Below are positions 36,995-48,310 of a stretch of DNA of 64,000 nucleotides, in pieces. A program made the position numbers and the translations under genes. The first letter of the stretch is position 1; each line of letters starts with the position of its first letter. Below the pieces are notes generated by a model. That model had not been told where the DNA came from, did not search any database, and saw only the letters and a program-made list of their open reading frames with translations. Source of the stretch: Epiperipatus broadwayi (lineage: Eukaryota > Onychophora > Udeonychophora > Euonychophora > Peripatidae); the NCBI GenBank assembly GCA_028023455.1, contig JAQFVV010006246.1, positions 4,143,501 to 4,207,500 on the forward strand, in the 5' to 3' direction.

Positions 36995-38655
36995 ATTAGG
37001 ATAATGATGGCTACTCTAACAAGAAAAAATGCCGGTGGTATTCCATAAAATATCCTTCTTATGGGTTTTATCCCATTAGTGCAAGATAGCACAATTCTAA
37101 TGTGTTTAATATGTAAGACAATATTTGAAAAATGATGATGACATGTGACCATCAAAGTTGCTATGTCACATAAAAACAATAATATATCATTGGAATATTT
37201 TAAAAAACTATGTGATGAATTTCATCAAATGTTCATTAAAAAGTCAAATAAGTTTGATAAATGTTTAGTTGTCTCATACTAAATACCAAAGTTGATTGCA
37301 AAAGCAGGAAAACCTTCACACAATAGGGCAAATACTTTTATGGGCCAAAGTTTACATGAAATTATTCAAAACATCTCATTAAATAATTCATCTGCATCAA
37401 GACATATGGATGAAATGGTGATTAACATGAAAAAACAATTATTGCCAAATTAAAATTTAAAAAGTTCAACTTTAAGGGCCAATGAAGAAATTTTGTTGGC
37501 TTATCTTAGATTTATGGGTGATAATCACCTCATCAAAAAATGCTTTTTGCTTTTTTTGCTTGTTTGTTGAAAATAGATACTAAAGGTGAATCACATTTTG
37601 CTGAAGTAAATAATTACTTCTCGGAAAAGAATATTCCATTCGGAAATCTAATTGCCTGTGCTACAGATTGTTCTGCTGCCATGAAAGATGATACAAAGGA
37701 TTTTTTGCTCTTTCCAAAAAAAAAAAGGTGTGCGTACTATTTCTGTATACACTATATAATTCAACAAGGACATTTGTTTACTAAAAAGTTAGGAGGTAGG
37801 TTGCATGATGCACTATCCATTGTGATAAAAACTGTTAATCACATTAAATCAAATACTCTTCAAGAGTGTTTCTTTCAACAGTTTTATGAAGACAATAATA
37901 AAAATTTCAAACTTCTGATTCTGCACACAGAATTCAGATGGCTATCGAAAGATAATTGTCTTTTATTCTTTGGGATAATATTACTTTATTCATTGAGGAT
38001 GACCAATTTCAAGAAAAAATTATAGTTTTCAAAAATGATATATTTTATGTTTCAGATATTTCTAAAAAAATGAATATTGTTAACAAGCAATTCAAAAAAG
38101 AAACAGTAATCTTATAACAGCAAAAGTAATTATTCAATCATTTATGCATACACTAAAAGTGTTTTGGATGAATATTGAAGATTGTGAATTCTCAAAAGTC
38201 AGAAATAAAAGATGATGACATTATTATATATGTAAATCATCTTAAGAATTTATGGAATGACTGAAATCTCAATCTTGTGACATTTTAAAAGTGAAAGTTT
38301 TAGAATGAGTAATAGATCTATTTGGAATAGATGTAATTGACTTGATCATGATCCAAGAAAATATTATTGAGCTACATAATGATAGCGTAACTCAGATTAC
38401 ATTTAAAAGTAATCAGGAAAGCTTTTAAAAAAATTGTGAAATTACAAACAAATGTCATCAACTTTAGGAAAAAGCACAATTATTTATTATAGCATTTTCT
38501 ACACCTTATTTAGTTGAATGTGGATTCAGTTGAATCCTTCTTTTAATCAAATTAGTGAAGATTGGTGATCTCAGACTACCATTGACATTATTTGAACCTA
38601 AGATTAAAGATCTAATTAGGCACAAGGGTCACATTAATAAAAAATATTTTTAATA
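36995..38655 (+). pseudogene. BED/hAT transposase (SCAND3/ZBED5-like) pseudogene
   Basis: At about 37060-37170 a BED-finger remnant reads YGFIPL-like text with MCLICKTIFEK and downstream His residues. The catalytic region follows in pieces: KLIAKAGKPSHNRANTFMGQ, SLNNSSASRHMDEMV, a frame at 37540-38025 with CATDCSAAMK and ILHTEFRWLSK, and near the end AFSTPYLVECGFS, then GDLRLPLTLFEPKIKDLIRH. The last block is the hAT C-terminal dimerisation region. Several frameshifts and stops make it inactive. The domain order and residues match the SCAND3/ZBED5-like hAT group, which many animal genomes carry in high copy. Confidence 0.8.
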
Positions 38656-38681
38656 GAGTCATCAAATAAAATGTTAATTTA

Positions 38682-38861
38682 AACCAATAAACATCATATG
38701 ATCACCATTTCTTATGCTTGCTTATAACGGTTATTAAAATAGTATGGGTATATTGGATGAGTAGGCATTAAATGGGGATTTTATGTACAAGCCTTATGGC
38801 ATCCATTGATTACTCTGGCTTGCACTGAGTGGCAATATTGTATGAAGAGTTTTACCTGTTT
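38682..38861. mobile_element. R1 hairpin element, copy 3 (one arm lost)
   Basis: Starts AACCAATAAACATCA (tail side) and ends GTTTTACCTGTTTT. Flanked by taaaatgttaattta (38667-38681 and 38862-38876): 15 matching bases, of which one or two may belong to the element end. The first inverted arm is mostly deleted. Inserted near the 3' end of the hAT element. Confidence 0.8.
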
Positions 38862-39379
38862 TAAAATGTTAATTTATAAAAGATTTTTAAAATAAGATAT
38901 TATCAGTTTCAATTATAAAATTTAACTAAAAACAACTAAACATAAAATTTTTTTTACTAATTTATTGTTTAGCAGTACTATTTCAGTTGAAATATAATAT
39001 ACATTTAACTGAGAAGAGACAAAATCACACAGTTCCATTGTTTGTGCTCTTGGCAAAAACAGTAATAGAAGTTTATTTTTTCCACGAGTATATTGTATAT
39101 GTTTGAAAAAACAAAGGCAATTATAAAATTGTCATCCAAAATATATAGTAGAGGCACGATGTAAAATGAAATTTTAAAGGAGGCCATGAACCAAAGAAGC
39201 TTGAGAAACACTACTTTAATTATTTGATAAACTTTTTTATGAATACTTATAATCTTCATACTAAATCAAAATTGCTTCAATTACATATTTCATAAATAAT
39301 TATTAATGCAATTATTAAGATATTTACTATTGCAATTTCAGACTATAATTTTAAACAGATGGAAATGAACCACTACACA

Positions 39380-39997
39380 TGTACTGTGCAGTCATATTAA
39401 ACCAATGTTGTTTTTGTTGAATAGAGAAAACTTTCAATCCAAGCCACATGATAGAGACTTTGAAAAGCTAAGAGTGTTTGTCTTATTCTTGTACCTAAAT
39501 TAAATTATATAGGCCATAAGTATCATGGATTGAAAGCAAGAATATTTTATATTATTCACTTTTATTTTCTTTATTACGTGTATTAACACTCACAAAATTT
39601 TAATATTTACTATGTGTTAATATTAAGAGATGTTAGAATTATATCAAGATAAAATGACTACTCTTATATTTTCAAGTCTATTTCATGTAGCTTGACTAGA
39701 CAGTTTCCTCTATTAAACAAAAGAAAGTTGATTTAATATGACAACACAGAGCACATATAGCAAGTGATTACTGTCTGCTGAGAATTACAGTCTAAAACTG
39801 TGCTTGTAAATATCTTAGTTAATTACATTGATACTAAATAATATAAAATATTACACTCTCAATCCAAGATACTTATGATTGGCCTATATAATTGCATTTA
39901 TCTTTTCAAAGTCTTTATTATGTGGCTTGGATTGATAGTTTTCTTCTATTCAAAAAAATTTTGGTTTAATATGACAGTACAGCACATGTGCAATGGT
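39380..39997. repeat. R3 foldback repeat
   Basis: A left arm (about 39380-39535) and right arm (about 39862-39997) are inverted copies. Mirrored blocks are GCACATGTGC-like ends, CATATTAAACCA, TCAATCCAAGCCACAT and TATATAGGCCATAAGTATC. A third partial copy lies at about 39695-39800 between the arms. Confidence 0.7.
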
Positions 39998-40426
39998 TGA
40001 GTACCATCTACTTAGAAGTATAAACAATTATTTTAGATATTTATATTTTATTCAATTCATTTCCTTTCTTTGTATATGGCAAACAATCTGACTGTCTTCT
40101 TTCATAATCCTGCAATTATAAATAAAATATATTACAGAGAAAAAATATATAATGTTCTAATATTTTTCTGTGGTTAAAAAAAACCAAATTTTTAATTTCA
40201 CTTTTATTTTAAATAACAGTAAGATTGATGTATATGGAAAAGGTTTGCTAAAAAAAGTAAAATATGTTAATAGGTTTAGCCTGAGGCAAAAATATTAGTT
40301 GCAAAAGAAATGTAGTCCTTAATGTAAAATAAAGGGAGTAGTCAAAGTAAATGACTATTTTCATAAAATTTCAAATACTCTGTAGTTACACTTAAGTGGG
40401 TTAGCAAGATTAGCAAAGGAAAATAC
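39998..40426. other. AT-rich DNA, no gene seen
   Basis: Intronic if the exon chain on this strand is right. Confidence 0.4.
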
Positions 40427-40561
40427 ATATAAGTACACTATAACATGCATCATTAGAGAAACAAGCTTGTACATAAGGTTTAATACCAGAGAGAGGTGTA
40501 TAAGTGCTAACAACAGCAGAATGGATGTCAAGAAGGTCAGCATAGAAAAAAGGATGCACCT
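40427..40561 (-). CDS. Probable internal exon of unrecognised host gene
   Basis: Minus strand: acceptor TTGTTTGTCACAATTCAG, then an open frame starting two bases into a codon, and a possible donor CTTATAT|GTATTT. The product includes VHPFFYADLLDIHSAVVSTY and IKPYVQACFSNDACYSV, with rich use of Cys, His, Pro and Asp that is not expected from AT-rich noise. The entry phase fits the donor assumed for the upstream exon at 41649-41724. An earlier donor (CTCTCTG|GTATTA) is also possible, so the 3' edge is uncertain. Confidence 0.45.
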
Positions 40562-41648
40562 CTGAATTGTGACAAACAATTTTAGACATTATGCAGGTCT
40601 ACATGCTTTATAGAAGGGAGTAATGTAATATGCACACACATTGTCAAAATATTGTATGCATGTATAATATTTTATTTCAGGTAGTTCTTAATCTTAGGCA
40701 CAGCAACCAAACATAGGCAGAGAACACATATCCAAGCAATGACTAGAGTCTACAAGTATCAGAGAACTGACACATATCAAGCAATCCACATCTATACTGG
40801 AGACAAAGCTTGCATAAATGCAGTGATTCCTGACATTCAGGTGTTGTGTAACTCACAACCTGAGGATAATGTCAATGGAAACAAGAATGGCACTTAATGT
40901 ATTATATTATTAATGTAACTGTTTATGAATAATAAATTACAAAATGTATTTAAGCATTTGTATTTATAGATAACCATGATTGTACAGAGAATCAGATCAT
41001 AACAGATTTGAAACAGTCAGTGACAGAATAAGAATTTTAAAAAAATAAACATTTGGAAAAAATCAAAATTATGGAATTATCTGGATCAAGAGAAATAAGT
41101 TAGTATAATGGTCAGAATGGATAATAAAGTCTTACTGTATCTGTGCTACAGAGCACCACCAGGCTATTTGAACCTGGAAAATTTATAGAGTAGACAGATA
41201 CACACTGTTAAAATCTAACTTTTACATATATTTTTTATTCCAACTGTCAGCCCATGCCACTAGCTCATGGAAACACAGAGATTTAATATAAAACTTACTT
41301 AAAAGAAGTATATTAATATTTAAAAAAATGAAATAAGCCATTGCCAGTAATTAACACACAAACATTTATTAATGCACATATAAATAAAATTGAGGAATAA
41401 AATTTATTATTTTAGATTGGTTATTAATTTTTAAATTTAAATTTTTATTTTAAACAATTCACACAGATGAATTTAATATTTTATTAGAGTGTCGAGTATG
41501 AATAAAAACTACATAGATTGCATTTGAAAAGAAAATATTCTATCCCTTATTTAACCTTAGGCCAAAAGTTTGCATTCAAACTAATGCCAATCTATCTGAT
41601 ACATCGATGTATTCAATGCAGCACGAATACGATGGCACAATATTATAC
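40562..41648. other. Presumed intron
   Basis: GC-richer non-coding stretch at 40680-40900 with no open frame; otherwise nothing recognised. Confidence 0.35.
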
Positions 41649-41724
41649 TATCTGGAATGCACATCTGAACAGCATGGTTATAGAAGACATTGTCTCTTGT
41701 CCAGTACAGGAATGGTACATCTGC
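41649..41724 (-). CDS. Probable internal exon of unrecognised host gene
   Basis: Minus strand: a strong acceptor (TTTTTTATTGTTCTTCTCACCAG split by only two purines) precedes an open frame in phase 0, which is the exit phase of the upstream candidate at 44192-44304. The product includes ADVPFLYWTRDNVFYNHAVQ. The donor used here (CAGATA|GTATAA) leaves one base, as needed by the next exon. The frame stays open for another 22 codons (IILCHRIRAALNTSM), so a later donor is possible. Two overlapping plus-strand frames are shadows. Function unknown. Confidence 0.5.
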
Positions 41725-43067
41725 CTGGTGAGAAGAACAATAAAAAACTCCATAGGAAGGAACTGCTTTTCTGTCTTACTATCTCATTCCATAGACTAAA
41801 GGGGTAATCCAAAGAGCAGGGAATACCATCTGCTTCTGATGGTCAGTGAGAAATGGGACTTATTTTGCCCAAGTGTGGTGTATAATATGACCCTGCACAT
41901 AGTAGATCTCATGCTACATTAATTACACCAATATATCCAATCGATTAACCCAATCTAACTACGAAACAAATAACCCAAGATTAACCCTCCCTTAATTAAT
42001 TAATATAACTTTACAAATCTATGCAGCTATTTATGCCTGACTTAAATTTAACATTTAAATAATTTAGTCAATAAATATTAATAAAAAAAATGGAAATTAT
42101 TAAATCAGCAAACTCAGATATTTAAAATTAAACATCAATAATTGATTTTGAAATCTTAAAAGTCAGATTAAAGTTCATTTTAAAAATTAGGTTTAGTTGA
42201 TTATTAAAAGCTTGTCAAATCTTAATGAAAGTTCTTTAATTACTTTTTTAAAATTTTTCAGTTCATATCTTACAGTAGAAATACTCCCGGTTCCTGCTGC
42301 CAATTCCCACACAGTCTTTATTGGTCATACTTTCATGAAAGACCAGTCTATTTTTCCAGAGATGGTCTTAGCTGGTTCAATCCTGGTACTATTTTATTGT
42401 AGGACCCTTATGATTCGGATCTACAATAGTGCCATTCATAAATTAACAGTTATTTCATTTGAAATAAGTGAGAGAGGGTGACAAGTGCGTCTTATCACCC
42501 TTCTCAAAAAATCAAGCTGGAATTGTTTTAATTTGAATATTTTTTCCTTTTATACCAATCATCCGGATTCACTGAACATAGTTTCCTGTTCCAAATTTTC
42601 GTTATAATGAGCGTTGTTTGCTGCTTCCATTAGACATCTAATTTTTCTTTGTTCTCTTATCTATATCTTTTATCTGACTTTTTTATATAAGAGCCCCAAG
42701 GGCTAGTTTGCTTTTCAATAATTAATAACACAATCATTTCCATTTACTGAGATTACATAGGAATCTTTTTCATTTATGTTATTTTTTACTAAAAATATTT
42801 TATATTTAGATTTTTTCCTTTTTTTATAAAAAAGTACATTCAAATACTTTCTTTTTTATTTAAAAAAAATACTTTTAAAGTTTTGCATCTGTGTGAATAT
42901 ATATATACATACATTGAACAATTCTTTAATTTTTTAGCTTTTAGTTTTTATTTTCGAACTTAAGTTTTTATTTTAATTTTAAATTAATGTAATGGCATAT
43001 TGTATACCATTACATTAGAAAGAAGCTGAAGCCACAGTAATATTTTTGTAAGTTAGTAAAAAATAGA
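41725..43067. other. Presumed intron, no other gene recognised
   Basis: A 94-codon plus-strand frame at 42197-42481 has no support from motifs or splice sites. Confidence 0.35.
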
Positions 43068-43655
43068 TTGGCTAATAGAAATAGTTTTGAGGAGTTCAAT
43101 ACTGGACAATCTGAGTTGCAGAAACAATATGTAGAGTGGTTTAAATTCCAAATTGTTGCAAATGAAATTAAATTAGAACTAAGGTTCATGACTTTTGTTA
43201 GTTTATATGGAACAGCCAAATATAAAAAATTAATAACTTGGAAGATCTTGTGGAACCATATGAATTAACATTTGAAAAATCTATAGAAATATTGAATGAA
43301 TGTTTTGCTCTGAAACCAATTACAGTTATGGAAGATGTAAGTTCTATTGGTAATGTGGCTGAACTAAGAAATCAGACAAACAAATGTACTTTGCCACTTT
43401 CTTGAATGAGGCATTAAGGGACAAATTCATGATAAGCCATGACATAGATCTATGTTGATAAATAATTTATCAACATTTGAACTAGCAGTAGCTTTAGCTA
43501 AGTTAGGTAAAAAAGCATTAAACAAATCTGTAGTTTTAGATGTCAGGAATCAGGAAGTAAAATCCATGATGCAATCAAACAATAGGAAGAAAAAATAAGA
43601 GTAAGGTCTTCATGAGTAATAGGTATTTTAGATGCAGCAATAACCATGTCTGTGG
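43068..43655 (+). pseudogene. Gypsy-type gag fragment
   Basis: Plus-strand frames read FEEFNTGQ, YVEWFKFQIVANEIK, FVSLYGTAKYKKL, then after a frameshift SIEILNECFALKPITVMED, then FLNEALRDKFMISH, AVALAKLGKKA and CSNNHVC. This order (capsid N-domain, the FLNEALRD-like helix, zinc knuckle) matches Ty3/gypsy gag. At least two frameshifts. It is interrupted by a hairpin MITE immediately after the knuckle start. No LTR or pol attached. Confidence 0.7.
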
Positions 43656-43836
43656 TTAAATGCAATTATATAGACCAATATAAAGCATTTCAAAATGAGA
43701 ATATGAAAATTTAATCTTTGTAACTTTACATCTATTAATATAAATGAATAATGTAATGGATATAAAATTACAAAGTTTAGCTTTTCATGCTCTCATTTTG
43801 AAATGCTTTAGATTGACTTATATAATTGCATTTAGT
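43656..43836. mobile_element. Hairpin MITE adjoining the gag fragment
   Basis: Left arm TAAATGCAATTATATAG...AAAGCATTTCAAAATGAGA is mirrored by TCTCATTTTGAAATGCTTT...TATATAATTGCATTTA at the right. Arms of about 80 bp with a short spacer. Shares the TGCAATTATATAG block with R3. Confidence 0.75.
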
Positions 43837-44191
43837 TACAAAGATAAGATGGTTGTTCCTAGTTTTTAAAAGTCTCTATTTTGTATACTCACTATAATAT
43901 CGGTGACATGATTAAACAACACTTGTCAAAGACTGATTATCTTTTAATTAAAAATTCCTAACGAAAATTGGACTGTAAATAGTGTTATTCAATAGATATG
44001 ATAAAAATAAATAGCTTACTAGTTAAATTAAAAACATTCTCAGGATCAGTACTGTACCGGTCGAAAATGTATGTCCATCCAACAAGATTTAGAATCTAAG
44101 CAAAAGTACCCTGAATCCAATCATGCCTGAGATATACAGGTCAGGAGCAATCATGAATTGTAACCTATTTGCCATTTCCTAAATCTATAAC

Positions 44192-44304
44192 TCTATGGAC
44201 AACACTTATGGTGATACCACATGAATTCATTTCTTCCTGGCCCAGTGCTACAATGTTTTTGCATGAGAACTCAATGGGTGATGATGATGAGAGATTGAGT
44301 AAAC
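44192..44304 (-). CDS. Probable internal exon of unrecognised host gene
   Basis: Minus strand: acceptor TTTAATTTATATCTCAG, then two bases completing the codon left by 45123-45181, then 37 codons, with a possible donor CATAGA|GTTATA in phase 0. The product includes SSSSPIEFSCKNIVALGQEE and MNSCGITISVVHR. If this donor were skipped, a TAG would be met ten codons later. Phase agreement on both sides is the main evidence. Family unknown. Confidence 0.5.
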
Positions 44305-45122
44305 CTGAGATATAAATTAAAACATACATAAAGATATTAATGATATTTGAACACACTGGATTAAGTTTAAAATATGAATATTTAATTTATCAAAATTCAA
44401 GATAATTTTATATATGTGACCAACTTCACGCAATTTAAACTTTATTTTAATTACAAATATTTGACAATCTTGAGTCAATTATTTTTATTTTAACAGATAT
44501 AAATCTAGTGCAGCATTACAATACACAATGTATATTTGGAACTCGGATTTTATTTAATGTTACAAAAAACAGATTTATCTGGGTGGTTGGTAGACGTTTT
44601 ATACAATAGAAAACACATATAAAGATACGCTAATATAGATTTGCTGTTTATATGACTTTAAAAAAATACCCTTGGCATTTGATATATAGCTTTATTTTCA
44701 TTCATAGCATTTATTTATAATAATTAAATAAGGATACATTATGATCTATAAGTATACTAAAAACATTTATTTATTATACATTTTTGACATTTGATGATCA
44801 AATATTGCAAAACTCTATAAATACGGGAATGACTTATTTCAATAAAAAGGGAGTGCAGCTTCTGAGTGATTGGATCTAAAACTCCAATAAAAATATTTAA
44901 AGAGAAAAATGTTTCATTATCACACATCATTATGATTTATTTTGTTAAACAGGCTAGAAAACAAACTTTAAAAATTGCAGGCAATTTCGGCCGAGAAAAT
45001 ATCCTTCTACTTTAATGTGGTAAGCCAGCTCAGGCCGAACAGTACTTAAATGAAAAGATAGGTAGGAAGTTTCTATGGGTCTGGATTATGGTAAGTTCAT
45101 GCAGAATTTCACCTACACTAAC

Positions 45123-45181
45123 CTGCTTGTTCCAGGAAGTAGACGTATACCCCTGTTTCGAACAGAAAACTCTGTAATCTT
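45123..45181 (-). CDS. Probable 59-nt internal exon of unrecognised host gene
   Basis: Minus strand: acceptor CTGTCTGTACCTTACTCCAG and donor AAGCAG|GTTAGT, both strong. With one base taken from the upstream exon it reads LQSFLFETGVYVYFLEQA, and it leaves one base for the next exon, which opens in exactly that phase. The surrounding GC-richer sequence is also open in other frames, but only this phase links both neighbours. Confidence 0.5.
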
Positions 45182-46102
45182 CTGGAGTAAGGTACAGACA
45201 GATTACAAGCAGTATATAAATATATACTTTGGGAGAAGAATGACAAACAAAGAAGATCATGACTCTCCAGAATGAGGGAGAGACAAATAAGATCAAAGTC
45301 CTATGTAGCTCATTAATAATTTGACAAATGCTAGCAATGCTACTATATGGATATGAAATCATGAGATTTAAATATTAAACAAAGCCTTAAGTAGTTTAAC
45401 AAAGATGTAATAATATGTTAAAATAATAACCCATGTAAGATAAAGTCATTAATCAGAAGTTAAAACTATAATTAATAAAGTGTGCATTTCTTCCCCTTCT
45501 TGAATCAATACTATTTTGTTTAACATATAAAAAAGAACTAAATTCATGCACCTAATAGTGTGAGTAACAAAATAGAATGGGTCACCAGCCTTTTGGCAAT
45601 AATGATTGAAATAAAAAAATCAATAAATTAACAGATACCAAGATCCATCCCAGATTGGAAAAGTATTTATACATTTTGTATAAATTTACGATAAAATATT
45701 TTTAAAAAGCATATATTTATTTAAGAGAGAAACTCATGAGCTATTTAGAAATAATTAATTAACCCCCCCCTCTTTCTATTCCACAGCAGGATATAGAAGT
45801 TCATAAGATTGGGTTTGATTGATATTTACAAATAAAATTAAATGAAAAATATAAAAATATCATTAATAAGAAATTCTAAGCACACTAAATTATAAGAATA
45901 ATAAAAAGCATGAGTGGGACAAGAGATTTTACAGTAAGATTAATTTAGGTTGTAGCAAATCGATACACGGAAAATAATTTTTAGTTTAACATACTCGCTG
46001 ATTAGCAAGTTAGAAAGACATTCAACATAAAAATAACATTAATTTTTAAGAGTTAGGAGTTAGAATTCAGGTAATGCAATTATAATGACTTTGGCTTGTT
46101 AC

Positions 46103-46281
46103 CTAATGATTCTCCAGAATGAAGTATGGACGAATCTTATGTGGAAGGTGGCATTCTTTGACTTTTGTGGCTGGCAGATTTTACTTAAGCTAAAAGCATG
46201 TTTCTTGTCCTTGGCAGTTCTCTGACAGCACAGGTACTCTTGATTTGTAGTAGCTACATCACTGCACGGCAAAGAATCGGG
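46103..46281 (-). CDS. Probable internal exon of unrecognised host gene
   Basis: Minus strand: acceptor CCTTTTCCTCAATCTTCAG and donor ATCATTAG|GTAACA. It reads 59 codons in phase 0 plus two bases. The product is Cys/Lys/His-rich, with SDVATTNQEYLCCQRTAKDK and KNATFHIRFVHTSFWRII. Its two trailing bases plus the first base of 45123-45181 make a sense codon. No homologue recognised. Its 5' neighbour on this strand would be 50468-50570, across the PLE pair, which would then sit in an intron. Confidence 0.5.
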
Positions 46282-46920
46282 CTGAAGATTGAGGAAAAGG
46301 CAGCCTAGGTCCCTCTACTCAAAAACCATTTCAAAAATCAAAACGGATGTGAAGTAGGTTAGCAATTATTTATCAAACTCTAACATAGTAGATTTTTAGC
46401 CCTATTTATACTAGTTTTAAGTTATTTAAGAATGCTTTTAATTGAACTTCTTATCTCAAACGGAATCTTGAATCTACAGAAATATTTTCTCTGCTGTTAT
46501 TGGAGATGCAATCGCTAGATAACTGTCCAAAAATAAATTAAAATCAATTTCCAGATTGAAAATAGATTTGACAAAAATGTTAACAGCTAAATTAAAATCT
46601 ATTAGCTTTGTTTAATTTTACTTTCATTAAACTTTGATTTAAAAAATCTTTTTAAAACCATGAAACAAACTAATGCTCCTATCCTTTTAATTACACTTGG
46701 ACAGTTAATCGTTGCATCTTCCATCTTGAATTTTTTATGTAATTATATAAAGAAAAATAATTACAAAATAAACAAAATATAATTAAGAAAAAAAATACAA
46801 AATTATTTACAATCTTTGTTTGTACTTATATATATATAAACATTACAAGCATAAAGCTAAACTAGTCAATATAAAATCAAAACTACCCCAAATCTAAAAT
46901 TAAACCAGACCAGCATAAAA
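46282..46920. other. AT-rich DNA, presumed intron
   Basis: No feature recognised before the PLE pair. Confidence 0.4.
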
Positions 46921-47012
46921 ATAATATTAAAACACAACCTAAGGTTTCACTGCTACAAGCAGACTTCTCAAGTGTAAAGAACTACAAAAAAAACCACACA
47001 TTATATATACTA

Positions 47013-48310
47013 TTAAAAACTACCCACAAATCCATTCACTTCCCATCCACACTTAATATTAAAAGAACTCTTAAATAAGTTAATTGCTTCAGAATAATAA
47101 ATTTTCAATAATAAAGACTCTTTAATTCTTCTTTTGATTTCATTTCTCTCAAAGAAGACAACCTTAGCTTCATCAAAATCAATAGTGTGGCCTGTATCTT
47201 TTTCATGGACATACAAAGCAGAACTAAGATATCTATTTTTAACTCTACTTTTATGAACCTTTATTCTTTCATTTAAACTCAAACTACTCTGACCTATGTA
47301 AACCTTCTTACAAAATAAACAAGGAATAAAATATACCACACCAGGAATAGTCTTTCTATCAAAAACTTCTTTTGTATTATTTAATAAATTATTCAATGTA
47401 ACACCCCTTTTCCAAGCAATTTTCTTATTTCCAAACAATTTACTATTTCTACACACAATTTTATAAGAAGACAATTTAAATGGCAAAGAAATAAAATCAT
47501 ATTTTTCTTTAACCTTTACATCCTTACAAATATTACTATTAAATAAAATACTTTTAACAAATTTATCAGAGTATCCAACACTCAAATAATCTTTATAAAA
47601 TTGATATTTCTGAAACAAAGCTACCCCACTAGAATTATTTAATTTAATATTCCTATGACAATAATTCCTTAAAGCAGCTACTTTATGAGATACAGACTGA
47701 TCAGTCTGTAGCTATCAGGTTTAATTATAGATCTTAATTCTTTACTTTTAACTAAATGACTGCACAATAAACAATTAGTTTCTATATTTCTAATCACCAA
47801 AAGATCTAAAAATTTTAACTTACCAAAATCTAACCCCCTCCTTCTAACACAAATTTTATAGAAGGATCAAAACAATTAAACTCATTTACAAATTCCTTCA
47901 ATTTATCATTCTCAACTACAAATAAACAATCATCAACATATCTGACAAATAATTTTACATATAAACAATTCTTTTTAATAATAATTTCCTCTTCCATAAA
48001 ACTAATATAAACTGAACATACTAAAGGAGAAATAATATAACCTATTATCCACCCTTCCTTAATCTTATAAAAATTACCTCTATAAGTAAAATACATAGAA
48101 TCTTCCAATAACAAAAGCAAATCTTTAATTACCTTAATTTTATTTTTTGATAAAGAACTTTTCTTAATCAATACAGACAAAAGAACATCAATACTGCTTA
48201 ACCTATTAACAGACTGATACATATTTTCAATATCTAAACTTCCAAATACCCAATTACTTTCCATTTTAAAATTATTAATCTTATCAAAAGCCTCAAAAGA
48301 AGAAGAAACT
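47013..48310 (-). pseudogene. Left PLE copy, RT/GIY-YIG, frameshifted
   Basis: Same protein as the right copy from residue 47 on, but split. The RT part is open from about 48310 to 47830 and stops after a run of five G where the right copy has six. The GIY-YIG part resumes at 47618 after an 8-bp insertion at 47693-47700. The insertion creates a perfect 16-bp palindrome, CAGACTGATCAGTCTG. One Cys replaces a Gly near the C-terminus. The copy begins abruptly inside RT at 48310. A short chimeric start (MSFNIHKQV) is read from the junction and has no meaning. Confidence 0.85.

Larger units (their letters stand above)
35844..39213 (+). mobile_element. BED-type hAT transposon, decayed, with nested repeats
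   Basis: Left end CAGTGACCTCAGTGG and right end CTTGAGAAACACTA are imperfect inverted termini of hAT type. The outer 8 bp (gcctaatg and ctttaatt) match at four central positions, compatible with an old duplication. An inverted R2 pair (35994-36575) and an R1 copy (38682-38861) are inserted inside. The transposase pseudogene lies between. Confidence 0.7.

Noticed and set aside
36829-37179. 116-codon minus-strand ORF
   Set aside because: It is antisense to the BED finger region of the hAT transposase.
41518-41807. Two overlapping plus-strand ORFs of 93 and 66 codons
   Set aside because: They are shadows of the minus-strand exon, which has the splice signals.
45030-45362. 110-codon minus-strand single ORF as a gene
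   Set aside because: The better reading is a 59-nt exon inside it, bounded by strong splice sites.
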